Assembly: GCA_964507925.1 (NCBI GenBank)
Contig: CAZDRB010000001.1
Coordinates: forward strand, 1 to 64,000
DNA from: CAZDRB01 sp964507925
GTDB taxonomy: Bacteria; Patescibacteriota; Microgenomatia; UBA1400; UBA12108
Length of the DNA stretch: 64,000 nucleotides
Direction: 5' to 3'
Below the pieces are notes generated by a model. The model worked only from the letters and a program-made list of their open reading frames with translations, was not told the origin of the DNA and did not search any database. Position numbers and translations under genes: made by a program. Positions 34,091 through 41,411 of this stretch are shown here, in pieces (positions within the stretch are counted from its first letter, which is position 1; each line of letters starts with the position of its first letter).

Positions 34091-34375
34091 ATGGCAAAAT
34101 CGAGCACCAGTTATCAATCAGGCCAAACAGGAAATCCTAAAGGCAGGCCTGCAAAGGGCTACTCAATAACAGAGATGTTTAGGAGTATGCTAGATAGCGA
34201 CAGTGAGATGCGAGAAAAACTAGCTAAAGTGATCCTGCGAAAGGCATTAGATGGTGATATGGCTGCCTGTCGCCTTATCTGGTCATACATGGATGGGTTG
34301 CCGACAAACAAAATATCAATTACTGAACTCCCAAGACCACTCCCCCTTCTTGGCGGAGTCACATCTGAAAACTAA
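34091..34375 (+). CDS. DUF5681-like protein
   Basis: A 94-residue protein whose start, SGQTGNPKGRPAKGYS, matches the GQSGNPKGRP motif of DUF5681, a family found near phage or mobile-element genes. A helical segment (MREKLAKVILRKALDGDMAACRLIWSY) follows. AGGGAAA lies upstream of the ATG and TATACT further up, so this gene has a leader. It supports the mobile character of the region. The 3' end overlaps the next gene by four bases. Confidence 0.65.
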   Translation: MAKSSTSYQSGQTGNPKGRPAKGYSITEMFRSMLDSDSEMREKLAKVILRKALDGDMAACRLIWSYMDGLPTNKISITELPRPLPLLGGVTSEN

Positions 34376-34512
34376 TCACGGATTTTTCTGTTGTCTTTTT
34401 CTTGCTTAACACTATTACGACCATATAGGGTCAGAAATAGAACTGTACCAATACACGCCACAACTAAACCTAGAAATAGAAAAGAAAACACACTGAGTGC
34501 TAGATTGATCAT
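34372..34512 (-). CDS. Very small membrane protein
   Basis: A 46-residue protein with one hydrophobic helix (LFLGLVVACIGTVLFLTLYG) and a charged tail. The ATG at 34512 is chosen because AAGGAGG lies upstream at good spacing. A longer reading would start at 34584, inside the palindrome shared with the HTH gene. Divergent from the HTH gene; function unknown. Confidence 0.5.
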   Translation of the reverse strand: MINLALSVFSFLFLGLVVACIGTVLFLTLYGRNSVKQEKDNRKIRD

Positions 34513-34581
34513 GCTTACCTCCTTACCTGGATAATAACATAAATATATACCAGCAGTAAGTCGACCAAGAGTAAGGATTTT

Positions 34582-34601
34582 CATAACCTTAAGTGGTTAT
34601 G
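34582..34601. promoter_or_regulatory. Palindromic operator at the HTH gene start
   Basis: CATAACC (34582-34588), six bases, GGTTATG (34595-34601): perfect 7 bp arms. The right arm ends in the ATG of the XRE gene and the left arm mirrors an ATG on the other strand. A repressor bound here could block initiation; autoregulation is inferred. Confidence 0.55.
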
Positions 34602-34808
34602 AGTAAATCAATATATCTTCAAGTCGGTAAGCGGATACAAGAGCTACGTCGAAAGAAGGGTGTGACTCAAGAAAAGCTCGCATTAGATGCTGGTTTGAAC
34701 CGCGCCTACATAGGCTACATCGAGCGAGGAGAACGTAGTCCCTCGGTACTCACTCTCTTTAGGATAGCCAGATCACTCAAAATTAAACTTTACGAGCTAT
34801 TTATCTAA
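34599..34808 (+). CDS. XRE-family helix-turn-helix regulator
   Basis: A 69-residue Cro/CI-type DNA-binding protein with the HTH VTQEKLALDAGLNRAYIGYIERGERSPSVLTL. It consists of little more than the DNA-binding domain, like many regulators of integrated elements. The ATG at 34599 lies within a perfect palindrome, which suggests autorepression. It probably controls the element genes on either side. Confidence 0.82.
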   Translation: MSKSIYLQVGKRIQELRRKKGVTQEKLALDAGLNRAYIGYIERGERSPSVLTLFRIARSLKIKLYELFI

Positions 34809-34884
34809 AAACTTGACTCTGATTAAATTTTTCTGTTAGCCTGGATGTAAGTTAATCATTATTGGTACCAAACTCCCTACGTGG

Positions 34885-34937
34885 AACGGTGCTTTCAACT
34901 TTTCGCTAGATAGCGAGATCTTGAGGCACCGTTTTTT
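34885..34937 (+). terminator. Nested hairpin with U-tract between HTH and recombinase genes
   Basis: AACGGTGC (34885-34892) pairs with GCACCGTT (34926-34933), followed by a T run. Inside the loop a second stem TCGCTA/TAGCGA (34903-34916) forms. The nested shape is more than a simple terminator and could be an attenuator or a small structured RNA. Confidence 0.55.
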
Positions 34938-34942
34938 GTTGT

Positions 34943-35116
34943 ATGACAATAAAACAAGCAAGAAAAATACTTGGAAAAATGGCAGACGGGATAGCTGATG
35001 AGGTTATCCAAGCCGACATTGAAGTGGCTGAGTTTTTTACATCCATTTTTTTCGATCACATACGTTACGGTGGACACGATGGGGTGGTGCATCCACAACA
35101 AACGTGCCATAATTAG
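34943..35116 (+). CDS. 57-residue protein preceding the recombinase
   Basis: A small ORF beginning MTIKQARKILGKMADGIADE and continuing IQADIEVAEFFTSIFF: charged, helical and protein-like. Similar short proteins commonly precede serine recombinases in related genomes, to my recollection. It ends eight bases before the recombinase ATG. Possible recombination directionality factor or partner; not proven. Confidence 0.55.
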   Translation: MTIKQARKILGKMADGIADEVIQADIEVAEFFTSIFFDHIRYGGHDGVVHPQQTCHN

Positions 35117-35123
35117 GCACTAT

Positions 35124-36653
35124 ATGACACGTAGAGCTGTTATTTACATACGGGTATCCGATCAGTCACAAATCGAAAACAATAGCCTAGAAAGCCAGCT
35201 GAAGACTTGTGACGCATTTGCGAAGCAGAGTGGTTACGAAGTCATCAAGATATATCGTGAAGAGGGTAAATCTGCCAAGGAGGTTTTTACAAGAGAGAAA
35301 CTCAAAGAGTTAATGTCGTTTTGTTTGGTAAAAGCAAATCACATAGATGCGATGATCGTATACAAATACGATCGATTCAGTCGAAACTCTGCCGATGGCC
35401 AAGCAGCGATTGCACTATTGGCTAAGGCTGGTGTGGATGTGATATCTGCCACCGAGGGAGCAGAAGATAATCCAAGTGGAAGAGCCATGCGTACGATTTT
35501 ACTAGCTTTAGCACAGCTAGATAACGAGATAAAGGGCGAGCGAGTACATGACAATATGCAGGCCGTCTTTCGAAAAGGGTTCTGGCCATTTAAATGCCCA
35601 GTCGGATACAAGAGATTTTCAAGAAACAAAGAGGAAAACATGGGGATTCCTCCTTTAGTTGATAAGCACTTGGGACCCATTGTGACAGAGATGTTCAAGA
35701 ACGCCGCAAGCGGTATCTACTCTAAGGAACAACTAGCCAGGATGATGAACAGCCAAGGTTTTGGTGACCATTATCGTGCCAAATCTACACACAAGATTGT
35801 CGATAGCATTTTACGCAAGACTTTTTACTATGGTGAGATGTATGGACCAAAGTGGAAGGAACGGGTATGGGGTAAGCATGAGCCATTAACCGATAAAGAA
35901 ACTTGGGAGTTAGCATACAACAGAGTCATATTAAAAAAGAAAAACTATGTCTACCAGGACGAAGCAAAATATCCCCTTAAAGGGCATCTACGTTGTAGTG
36001 AGTGTGGTGCGCCGCTCACCACGTCACCATCTACTGGACGTAGTAAAAAGTACTACTACTATGAGTGTCGCAGCAAGTCATGCAAAAAGATCAGGACGCT
36101 TGCTGACGACGCGCATAAGCAGTTTGAGTTGATATTAGAACAAATCAAGCCTTCCCCTAGAGTACTACGCCTTTTCGATAGCACTGTCTTTTCTACATGG
36201 GATAAGGAAATCGCTCGCTCCGAAGCGTCACTCGAAAAAGCAGATCAACACCTTTTGACGCTCAAAAATGACATTACAAATATACGTAAGTCTGTAGATA
36301 ATGGACTATTAACGATGGAGGAGGGAAAAGAACAGATTGAGATAGTTAGGCAAAACATCGCCGTTGCTGAGATTGAGAAGGCAGATATTAAGTGTAGTCA
36401 TTATGATAAGGAAGTTGTGAGAAACTTTACTCGCTCATTTTTAGAAAATATTGATGGACTATGGCGAGACATGAACTTATCAAAGAAGCAGGCTTTTCTC
36501 GCTCTCATTTTTCCAAACGGCATCTTATGTGATAACAACCGAAAAATCCGAACCGATCAATTGTCCCCATCCTTCGAGCTAATTGTGGCTCTTAGTGAGC
36601 AAAAAGGTGAAAATGTGACCCCACAGGGAATCGAACCCTGGTTAGCAGAATGA
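35124..36653 (+). CDS. Large serine recombinase
   Basis: A site-specific recombinase of the large serine type, 509 residues. The N-terminal resolvase domain has the catalytic Ser in YIRVSDQSQ and the ALAQLDNEIKGERV segment; a recombinase domain follows (residues about 155-260), then a zinc ribbon (LRCSECGAPLTT, then ECRSKSCKKI) and a coiled coil. The start at 35124 is chosen because the longer reading lacks a sensible N-terminus. A palindrome GTGCC-N7-GGCAC lies just upstream. The last codons (TPQGIEPWLAE) are read from the tRNA-Glu gene on the other strand, which marks a likely integration junction. Confidence 0.9.
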   Translation: MTRRAVIYIRVSDQSQIENNSLESQLKTCDAFAKQSGYEVIKIYREEGKSAKEVFTREKLKELMSFCLVKANHIDAMIVYKYDRFSRNSADGQAAIALLAKAGVDVISATEGAEDNPSGRAMRTILLALAQLDNEIKGERVHDNMQAVFRKGFWPFKCPVGYKRFSRNKEENMGIPPLVDKHLGPIVTEMFKNAASGIYSKEQLARMMNSQGFGDHYRAKSTHKIVDSILRKTFYYGEMYGPKWKERVWGKHEPLTDKETWELAYNRVILKKKNYVYQDEAKYPLKGHLRCSECGAPLTTSPSTGRSKKYYYYECRSKSCKKIRTLADDAHKQFELILEQIKPSPRVLRLFDSTVFSTWDKEIARSEASLEKADQHLLTLKNDITNIRKSVDNGLLTMEEGKEQIEIVRQNIAVAEIEKADIKCSHYDKEVVRNFTRSFLENIDGLWRDMNLSKKQAFLALIFPNGILCDNNRKIRTDQLSPSFELIVALSEQKGENVTPQGIEPWLAE

Positions 36654-36687
36654 GAATCTGCTGTCCTAGCCACTAGACGATGGGGCC
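36616..36687 (-). tRNA. tRNA-Glu (anticodon CTC)
   Basis: Acceptor GGCCCCA/TGGGGTC, D arm GTCT/GGAC, anticodon stem GCAGA/TCTGC with loop TTCTCAT (anticodon CTC), T arm CAGGG-TTCGATT-CCCTG, discriminator A; CCA is not encoded. It decodes GAG. The serine recombinase gene ends within it on the opposite strand, so the 3' half of this tRNA is a likely attachment site. Confidence 0.93.
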
Positions 36688-36751
36688 CCGTAGAACGGGG
36701 TAAACCGCTCTTATTGAATTATACCAGATGAGAGTGTGATAATATCGAAGA

Positions 36752-37120
36752 GTGAAGCTTAACAAACTGACCCCAGAAGAAGAATATGTAATCGAGAGCA
36801 AAGGGACGGAGAGGCCATTTAGCGGTGAATACGACGATTTTTATAAACCCGGGATATATGTTTGCCGCAAATGTGACAATCCTCTGTTTTCCTCAAAGGC
36901 CAAGTTTGACGCGGGATGCGGCTGGCCGGCATTTGACGAGCATTTCCCCGGTGCGGTCAAGGAGATTCTGGATGCAGACGGGATTCGGGTCGAGATACAG
37001 TGCCAGAAATGTGGCGGACATCTAGGGCACGTGTTTAGGGGTGAGCAAATGACAAAAAATAATACTCGGCACTGTGTCAATTCTTTGTCGATTAAGTTTG
37101 TGGAGGATCAGCATGAGTGA
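36752..37120 (+). CDS. msrB: Peptide-methionine (R)-S-oxide reductase
   Basis: Repairs R-methionine sulfoxide in proteins. The zinc cysteines lie in CRKCDNPLF and CQKCGGHLGHVF; the substrate site GCGWPAF and the catalytic cysteine in RHCVNSLSI are present. 122 residues is the usual single-domain size. The start is a GTG with TAATAT exactly six bases upstream. It overlaps msrA by eight bases. Confidence 0.95.
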   Translation: MKLNKLTPEEEYVIESKGTERPFSGEYDDFYKPGIYVCRKCDNPLFSSKAKFDAGCGWPAFDEHFPGAVKEILDADGIRVEIQCQKCGGHLGHVFRGEQMTKNNTRHCVNSLSIKFVEDQHE

Positions 37121-37634
37121 GCTCGCTACAATTGCCGGAGGATGTTTCTGGTGCACGGAGGCAATCTTCCGTCGACTCAAAGGCGTGACAAAAGTAACCT
37201 CGGGATACACAGGAGGGAGTGTTGAGAACCCGAGCTACGAACAAGTATGCACGGGTAGGACAGGTCATGCGGAAGCCGTACAGTTAGAATTTGAACCAAG
37301 TCAGATCAGCTACAAGACTCTCCTTGAAGTATTTTTTGCGCTCCATGATCCCACGACGCTTAATCAGCAGGGGGCAGATCACGGGACGCAGTACCGCTCG
37401 GCAATTTTTTATCATAGCGAGGAACAAAGAAAGGTCGCGGTGGCTGCAAAAAGCGAGATTAAAGGAGCCGTGACGGAGATCGTTAAATACGAAAAATTTT
37501 TTCCTGCTACCATCGATCATCAACAGTACTACGAGATCAATGCGAGCGCTCCCTACTGCAGTTATGTGATAGCTCCTAAGATCGAGAAATTACTTGAGAA
37601 ATACGGTGAGCTAGTGAAACCTGGGTATAATTAA
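37113..37634 (+). CDS. msrA: Peptide-methionine (S)-S-oxide reductase
   Basis: Repairs S-methionine sulfoxide. The active site is GGCFWCTEAIF near the N-terminus, followed by the family blocks VTSGYTGG, HAEAVQLEF and DHGTQYRSAIF. The start at 37113 is preferred over 37074, which lies deep in msrB; GGAGGA lies just upstream. 173 residues. Together with msrB it covers both stereoisomers, and the thiol-relay genes facing it (37.6-39.7 kb) could regenerate the enzymes. Confidence 0.95.
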   Translation: MSELATIAGGCFWCTEAIFRRLKGVTKVTSGYTGGSVENPSYEQVCTGRTGHAEAVQLEFEPSQISYKTLLEVFFALHDPTTLNQQGADHGTQYRSAIFYHSEEQRKVAVAAKSEIKGAVTEIVKYEKFFPATIDHQQYYEINASAPYCSYVIAPKIEKLLEKYGELVKPGYN

Positions 37635-37635
37635 G

Positions 37636-39210
37636 TTATCCAAAAGTAAAAGCGAATAGCTCGACATTGCCATCCGGGAAAACTAATTTGAGGACGTGCC
37701 TGCCCGGATTTTCGAGTTTAACCAGGGTATAAATTGTGTCTTGATCAACGAGGATTTCGCCCCGATATTCTCCATCCAGGTGTACCTCTACTTTTACGGG
37801 CGAAGATGCCGGGCGCATGACGATAAAGGCGTCTTTGGCTTCGTATTCGAGTGTTAGGGTCGCACCAGACGCAGGGAGTGCAAATTCCTTGCTAATTTTC
37901 CAATCACCCGTTTTTGTGATAGGAGCTCCTGGATCTAGACGCGAGGCGCCAAGATAGAGCTCGGGAGTGCGAGAGTAGATCTCATAGTCTTGATTGTTAA
38001 TATCACTCTCTGGCTTTGCCCCGACTTCTTCAAGTAATTTTTGGATCATTTTCTCTGTCTCGTCGTAGTCGCCCTCGCCAAAATGAGTGTAGCGAACACG
38101 CCCCTCATGGTCGATTAAGTACTTGGCTGGCCAGTAGCGGTTAGAGTAAGCTCTCCAGGTCGCAAAGTCATTGTCCTGCATCACGGGATAGAGGATGCCA
38201 AAATCTGCAACAGCCTTTTTGACGTTGGTGTGATCTTTTTCAAACTCAAACTCGGGAGAGTGTACGCCGATCAAAACGAGTCCGTCATCCTGGTATTTTT
38301 CGTACCAAGACTTGAGATAAGGAAGAGTACGTATGCAGTTGATACAGGTATAAGTCCAGAAATCGATTAGGACTACTTTGCCTCTAAGCTCACTTAATTT
38401 GAGTGGTTCGGAGTTGATCCACTCTCCGCCCTGAACTAGCTCTGGAGCGATTTTGAGGTCCGCCATTTCGCCTAGATTCTTTTTGACTAGCTCATTATCT
38501 TCTATTTTAGTCAGACCAGCTCCGTACTGAGGGAACTTGTCGAGAATGTAAGTCTGGAACTGACGGTCATAGCCATAGTGGATGAGGAGTGCGGTCAAGA
38601 TCATGACAACGCCAAACCCGCGCTGAATCCTCGCAGTATTATTGAGAAGCCATGGCACGCGAGCGAGGGAGCGCCCTCCACCGATAATAATAAGATACAT
38701 GGGGATCGCAGTGCCGAGCGAGAACGCAAGCGTAATGATGAGCGCGTCGAGCGTGACTTGCCCGGATATTGCGAGACTAATGACAGAAGCTAGGATCGGG
38801 CCTACGCACGGCGTCCAAAGCAGGCCAAGCGAGAGTCCGATCAGTATCCCACCACCAAAGCCTGATCTCCCTGGTGAGCTAGGGGCAAAGTTCGCAAGAC
38901 GAGAAAAAAGTGATTCGAGTAGCTTTTGGAACCAGGGAATTAGGAGCGAGAGCCCAAAACCAGCAATCACTATGACCGAGATAGTGCGAAGTGCGTCTGC
39001 AGGTACTCCAAAAAGCTTGACTAGTGAAGAGAGAAATAGAGTAAAAAAAGTAAAGCTCAAGATAAAGCCAACAACAATCCCGTATGAACGACGACGACTG
39101 GCCGAGTCCCCAACTGAAGAAGCTAAGATTACTGGCAAGATCGGTAAGATACAGGGAGAGAGGATCGTGATTACTCCGGCGAGAAAGGAAAAAAGAATCA
39201 AAATTAACAT
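37636..39210 (-). CDS. DipZ-like protein: CcdA membrane domain, TlpA-like thioredoxin, C-terminal beta domain
   Basis: Residues about 1-230 form a CcdA/DsbD-type electron channel with cysteines in LSPCILPILPV and WTPCVGPILA. Residues about 265-400 are a TlpA-type thioredoxin fold with WTYTCINCIRTLP. The last about 110 residues are a beta-rich domain seen in DipZ proteins. It would carry reducing power to the outside face. It starts two bases after the thioredoxin stop. Convergent with msrA, one base apart. Confidence 0.87.
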   Translation of the reverse strand: MLILILFSFLAGVITILSPCILPILPVILASSVGDSASRRRSYGIVVGFILSFTFFTLFLSSLVKLFGVPADALRTISVIVIAGFGLSLLIPWFQKLLESLFSRLANFAPSSPGRSGFGGGILIGLSLGLLWTPCVGPILASVISLAISGQVTLDALIITLAFSLGTAIPMYLIIIGGGRSLARVPWLLNNTARIQRGFGVVMILTALLIHYGYDRQFQTYILDKFPQYGAGLTKIEDNELVKKNLGEMADLKIAPELVQGGEWINSEPLKLSELRGKVVLIDFWTYTCINCIRTLPYLKSWYEKYQDDGLVLIGVHSPEFEFEKDHTNVKKAVADFGILYPVMQDNDFATWRAYSNRYWPAKYLIDHEGRVRYTHFGEGDYDETEKMIQKLLEEVGAKPESDINNQDYEIYSRTPELYLGASRLDPGAPITKTGDWKISKEFALPASGATLTLEYEAKDAFIVMRPASSPVKVEVHLDGEYRGEILVDQDTIYTLVKLENPGRHVLKLVFPDGNVELFAFTFG

Positions 39211-39211
39211 G

Positions 39212-39655
39212 TTATATTAAGTTCTCGAGAAGCTCGGTTAGTCCGCCACCGTTCCACTTGGTGATAACATTACCGCCTTCATCGACCTGGACAAAGGTAT
39301 GTTGGTAGGTAATTTCATATTTTTTGGCGAGTTCTTTTTCTTGATCGTCGGTTTCGGGATCGTTGTAGTTGACCCTAAAAATCACCACATCACCGGGTAC
39401 TTTTGAAGAATTTTCTGACAAAAGCTTGTCTACGGGGCGGCAGGTTGGACACCAAGACGCGTAGAAGAATAAGACTCGCCGAGATGATGCGGTAGTAGCA
39501 AAATCCTGATCTGTAAATGGGAGATATCTTGAGGGGGATGGGGTATCTGCGGGTGTAGTGGTCTCGGTCATGACTGGCTGAGGCGAACTTGAAGAGTTGT
39601 TGTAGGCGTAGACACCAAAAACAATAAGCAAGACTACAATTATTATTTTTAGCAT
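39212..39655 (-). CDS. Membrane-anchored thioredoxin-like protein
   Basis: A 147-residue protein: N-terminal anchor (IIIVVLLIVFGVYAY), a Pro/Ser/Thr-rich linker, then a thioredoxin fold with the active site FFYASWCPTCRPVDKLL. It lies directly before the DipZ-like gene and probably exchanges electrons with it outside the cell. AGGATC lies eight bases before the ATG. Confidence 0.87.
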   Translation of the reverse strand: MLKIIIVVLLIVFGVYAYNNSSSSPQPVMTETTTPADTPSPSRYLPFTDQDFATTASSRRVLFFYASWCPTCRPVDKLLSENSSKVPGDVVIFRVNYNDPETDDQEKELAKKYEITYQHTFVQVDEGGNVITKWNGGGLTELLENLI

Positions 39656-39673
39656 ACTTTGATCCTAGCATAA

Positions 39674-39967
39674 CTAGCTAATGGTCGCGCCGACAAAGTC
39701 GATTAGAGGCAGTTTTTGACGAACCTCGTTCCAAAATTTCTCCGAGAGTTTTTGGGAGTAGCTAGCATTCTTTCCGCGCTCCATTCGCCCGCAGAGCTTA
39801 CGATCCCAGTCTTCGATGATTTTCCTTATAGCAATCCCCTTTTCGTTAAACACGACCTGATTGGCTTTTTTGTTTGCCTGGTATAGATCGTGGATAAACT
39901 GAAACTCAGCAAACAAGCTCTGGTTTTCCGCAATCATTTTTTGATAATACTCTTTGTATTTGACCAT
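39674..39967 (-). CDS. Hypothetical protein
   Basis: A 97-residue helical, charged protein (KYKEYYQKMIAENQSLFAEF, then IAIRKIIEDWDRKLCGRMERGK). No family recognised. The ATG at 39967 avoids a long overlap with the exchanger gene, whose stop is one base upstream, so it is probably coupled to it. Confidence 0.6.
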   Translation of the reverse strand: MVKYKEYYQKMIAENQSLFAEFQFIHDLYQANKKANQVVFNEKGIAIRKIIEDWDRKLCGRMERGKNASYSQKLSEKFWNEVRQKLPLIDFVGATIS

Positions 39968-39968
39968 T

Positions 39969-40919
39969 CTAAGCTTGTACAACCTCGATAATAATAAAGA
40001 CGATGTATAAAAGAAGGAGCACATAGGCCTCTTTTCGTGAGAGTGAAGAGCGAGAGCGAATAAAAATATAAAACAGCACCAGGCTCGTCAGTAGGATCGC
40101 AAACCTAACCATCGTGTGATTAGGTAGCGAAATTGAAGATTGATTATAAATAACTAATGCTCCGATTATGAGTGAGTTGGCTGAGGCCGAGCCCAGGTAA
40201 TCGGCGAGAGCTATATCTGTCTTTTTGCTAAGTACTGTTCGGGCGACCAGGGATAACTCTGGAATATTTGTTCCTATCGAGACTATGATGAGGCCGACGA
40301 TAAACTGTGACCACCCGAGAGCGAGTGCAAAGTATTCGGCAGAGGCTACAATGCCTCTTGCCGAGGCAAAAATTATTACAACTCCGGCAAAAATTTTTAA
40401 GATCCGATGCTGTGATTTTTTATGTGCGTGATAAGTATCTTTAATTTTTTCAAAGAAGCTTTCTGTTTGAGAAAGAAATAGAAAAAGCACAAGATACAAT
40501 ATGATCAAAAAGATTCCTTCAACAAGGCTTAAAATGCGGTCAGCGATCATCACGGTCGGAGCAAGTATTGTAATGAGAGAGAAGATAAGTTCTTTGCGGT
40601 GCAAAACTTTGGGGAGCACTACTTTACCGCCAAAAACTGCGAGAAGTGGAATAACCAGTAAAAAGAGAACGAGGCTAGCCCCGATCAGACTACCCACCAT
40701 AATTTCGGAGTCTCCTTGTGTGACTGCAGTAACTCCGATCATAAGCTCGGGGAGGGAAGTCATCAGACCCAGAATAAAGAAGGAGATCGTGAAAGCTGAG
40801 ATTTTTAGAGACCGAGCGAGAGAGCTTATCGAGGTTACAACGAGACCTGTCCCAAACCAGATGGATAGCGAGCAGGCAAGAAATAGCGTGATATTAAAGA
40901 GAGCGATCTGGGGCAGCAT
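39969..40919 (-). CDS. CaCA-family sodium/calcium exchanger
   Basis: A 316-residue, about ten-helix exchanger with the two inverted alpha-repeats: GLMTSLPELMIG in the first half and SIGTNIPELSLV in the second, whose acidic residues bind the ion. It probably exports calcium against sodium or protons. It follows a small membrane-protein gene by six bases, so both are likely in one transcript. Confidence 0.87.
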   Translation of the reverse strand: MLPQIALFNITLFLACSLSIWFGTGLVVTSISSLARSLKISAFTISFFILGLMTSLPELMIGVTAVTQGDSEIMVGSLIGASLVLFLLVIPLLAVFGGKVVLPKVLHRKELIFSLITILAPTVMIADRILSLVEGIFLIILYLVLFLFLSQTESFFEKIKDTYHAHKKSQHRILKIFAGVVIIFASARGIVASAEYFALALGWSQFIVGLIIVSIGTNIPELSLVARTVLSKKTDIALADYLGSASANSLIIGALVIYNQSSISLPNHTMVRFAILLTSLVLFYIFIRSRSSLSRKEAYVLLLLYIVFIIIEVVQA

Positions 40920-40925
40920 AGTAAT

Positions 40926-41366
40926 TTAGCTTAGTTTTTTGCCAAGCGCCATCATCGCCATACCTTGTACCAAGTCAAAGATGGCGGCGAGAACCAGGAC
41001 GACTACCCAAGAGCTAATTCCGAGTCCGAGGTTTTCGGCAAAGCGCGAGATCGCCCAGAGAGCGACAAAGTTAACGACCAAGTAGAGGAGCATCCAATCC
41101 TTGGGTTTCAAGGTCACTTTGTTTTTCCATTCGTAATAGCTAACTAGGGGCATGACGGCAGTGCCAATGAGTGTAAAGGCAAGAACGCTATGGTACATCG
41201 CCCACCAGTGAGAAATTGAGCTTGTACCAAGAACTACATTCATGGGAGCAAACATGTTGGCAAGGTGAAGGACGAGGTAATTGACCAAAAATAGTGTTGA
41301 AAACGAACAAATTAGATGTATACCGGTTTTTGCTTGGATTTTTTCTTTTGAGAGGGCGATCGCCAT
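40926..41366 (-). CDS. Four-helix membrane protein of unknown function
   Basis: A 146-residue integral membrane protein with four hydrophobic helices and a final basic tail. No family recognised. A leader is present here: TATAGT lies at 41399-41404 and GGAG eight bases before the ATG. An inverted repeat GTTAATCT/AGATTAAC (41369-41376, 41393-41400) spans the leader and could mask it. It precedes the exchanger gene. Confidence 0.6.
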   Translation of the reverse strand: MAIALSKEKIQAKTGIHLICSFSTLFLVNYLVLHLANMFAPMNVVLGTSSISHWWAMYHSVLAFTLIGTAVMPLVSYYEWKNKVTLKPKDWMLLYLVVNFVALWAISRFAENLGLGISSWVVVLVLAAIFDLVQGMAMMALGKKLS

Positions 41367-41411
41367 ATGTTAATCTCCGCTAAATAAATAGTAGATTAAC
41401 TATAGCAGAAA

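Noticed and set aside
28446..36653. Complete prophage
   Set aside because: Only a DUF5681-like gene, an XRE regulator and a recombinase hint at phage; no capsid, portal, tail or terminase large subunit is visible.
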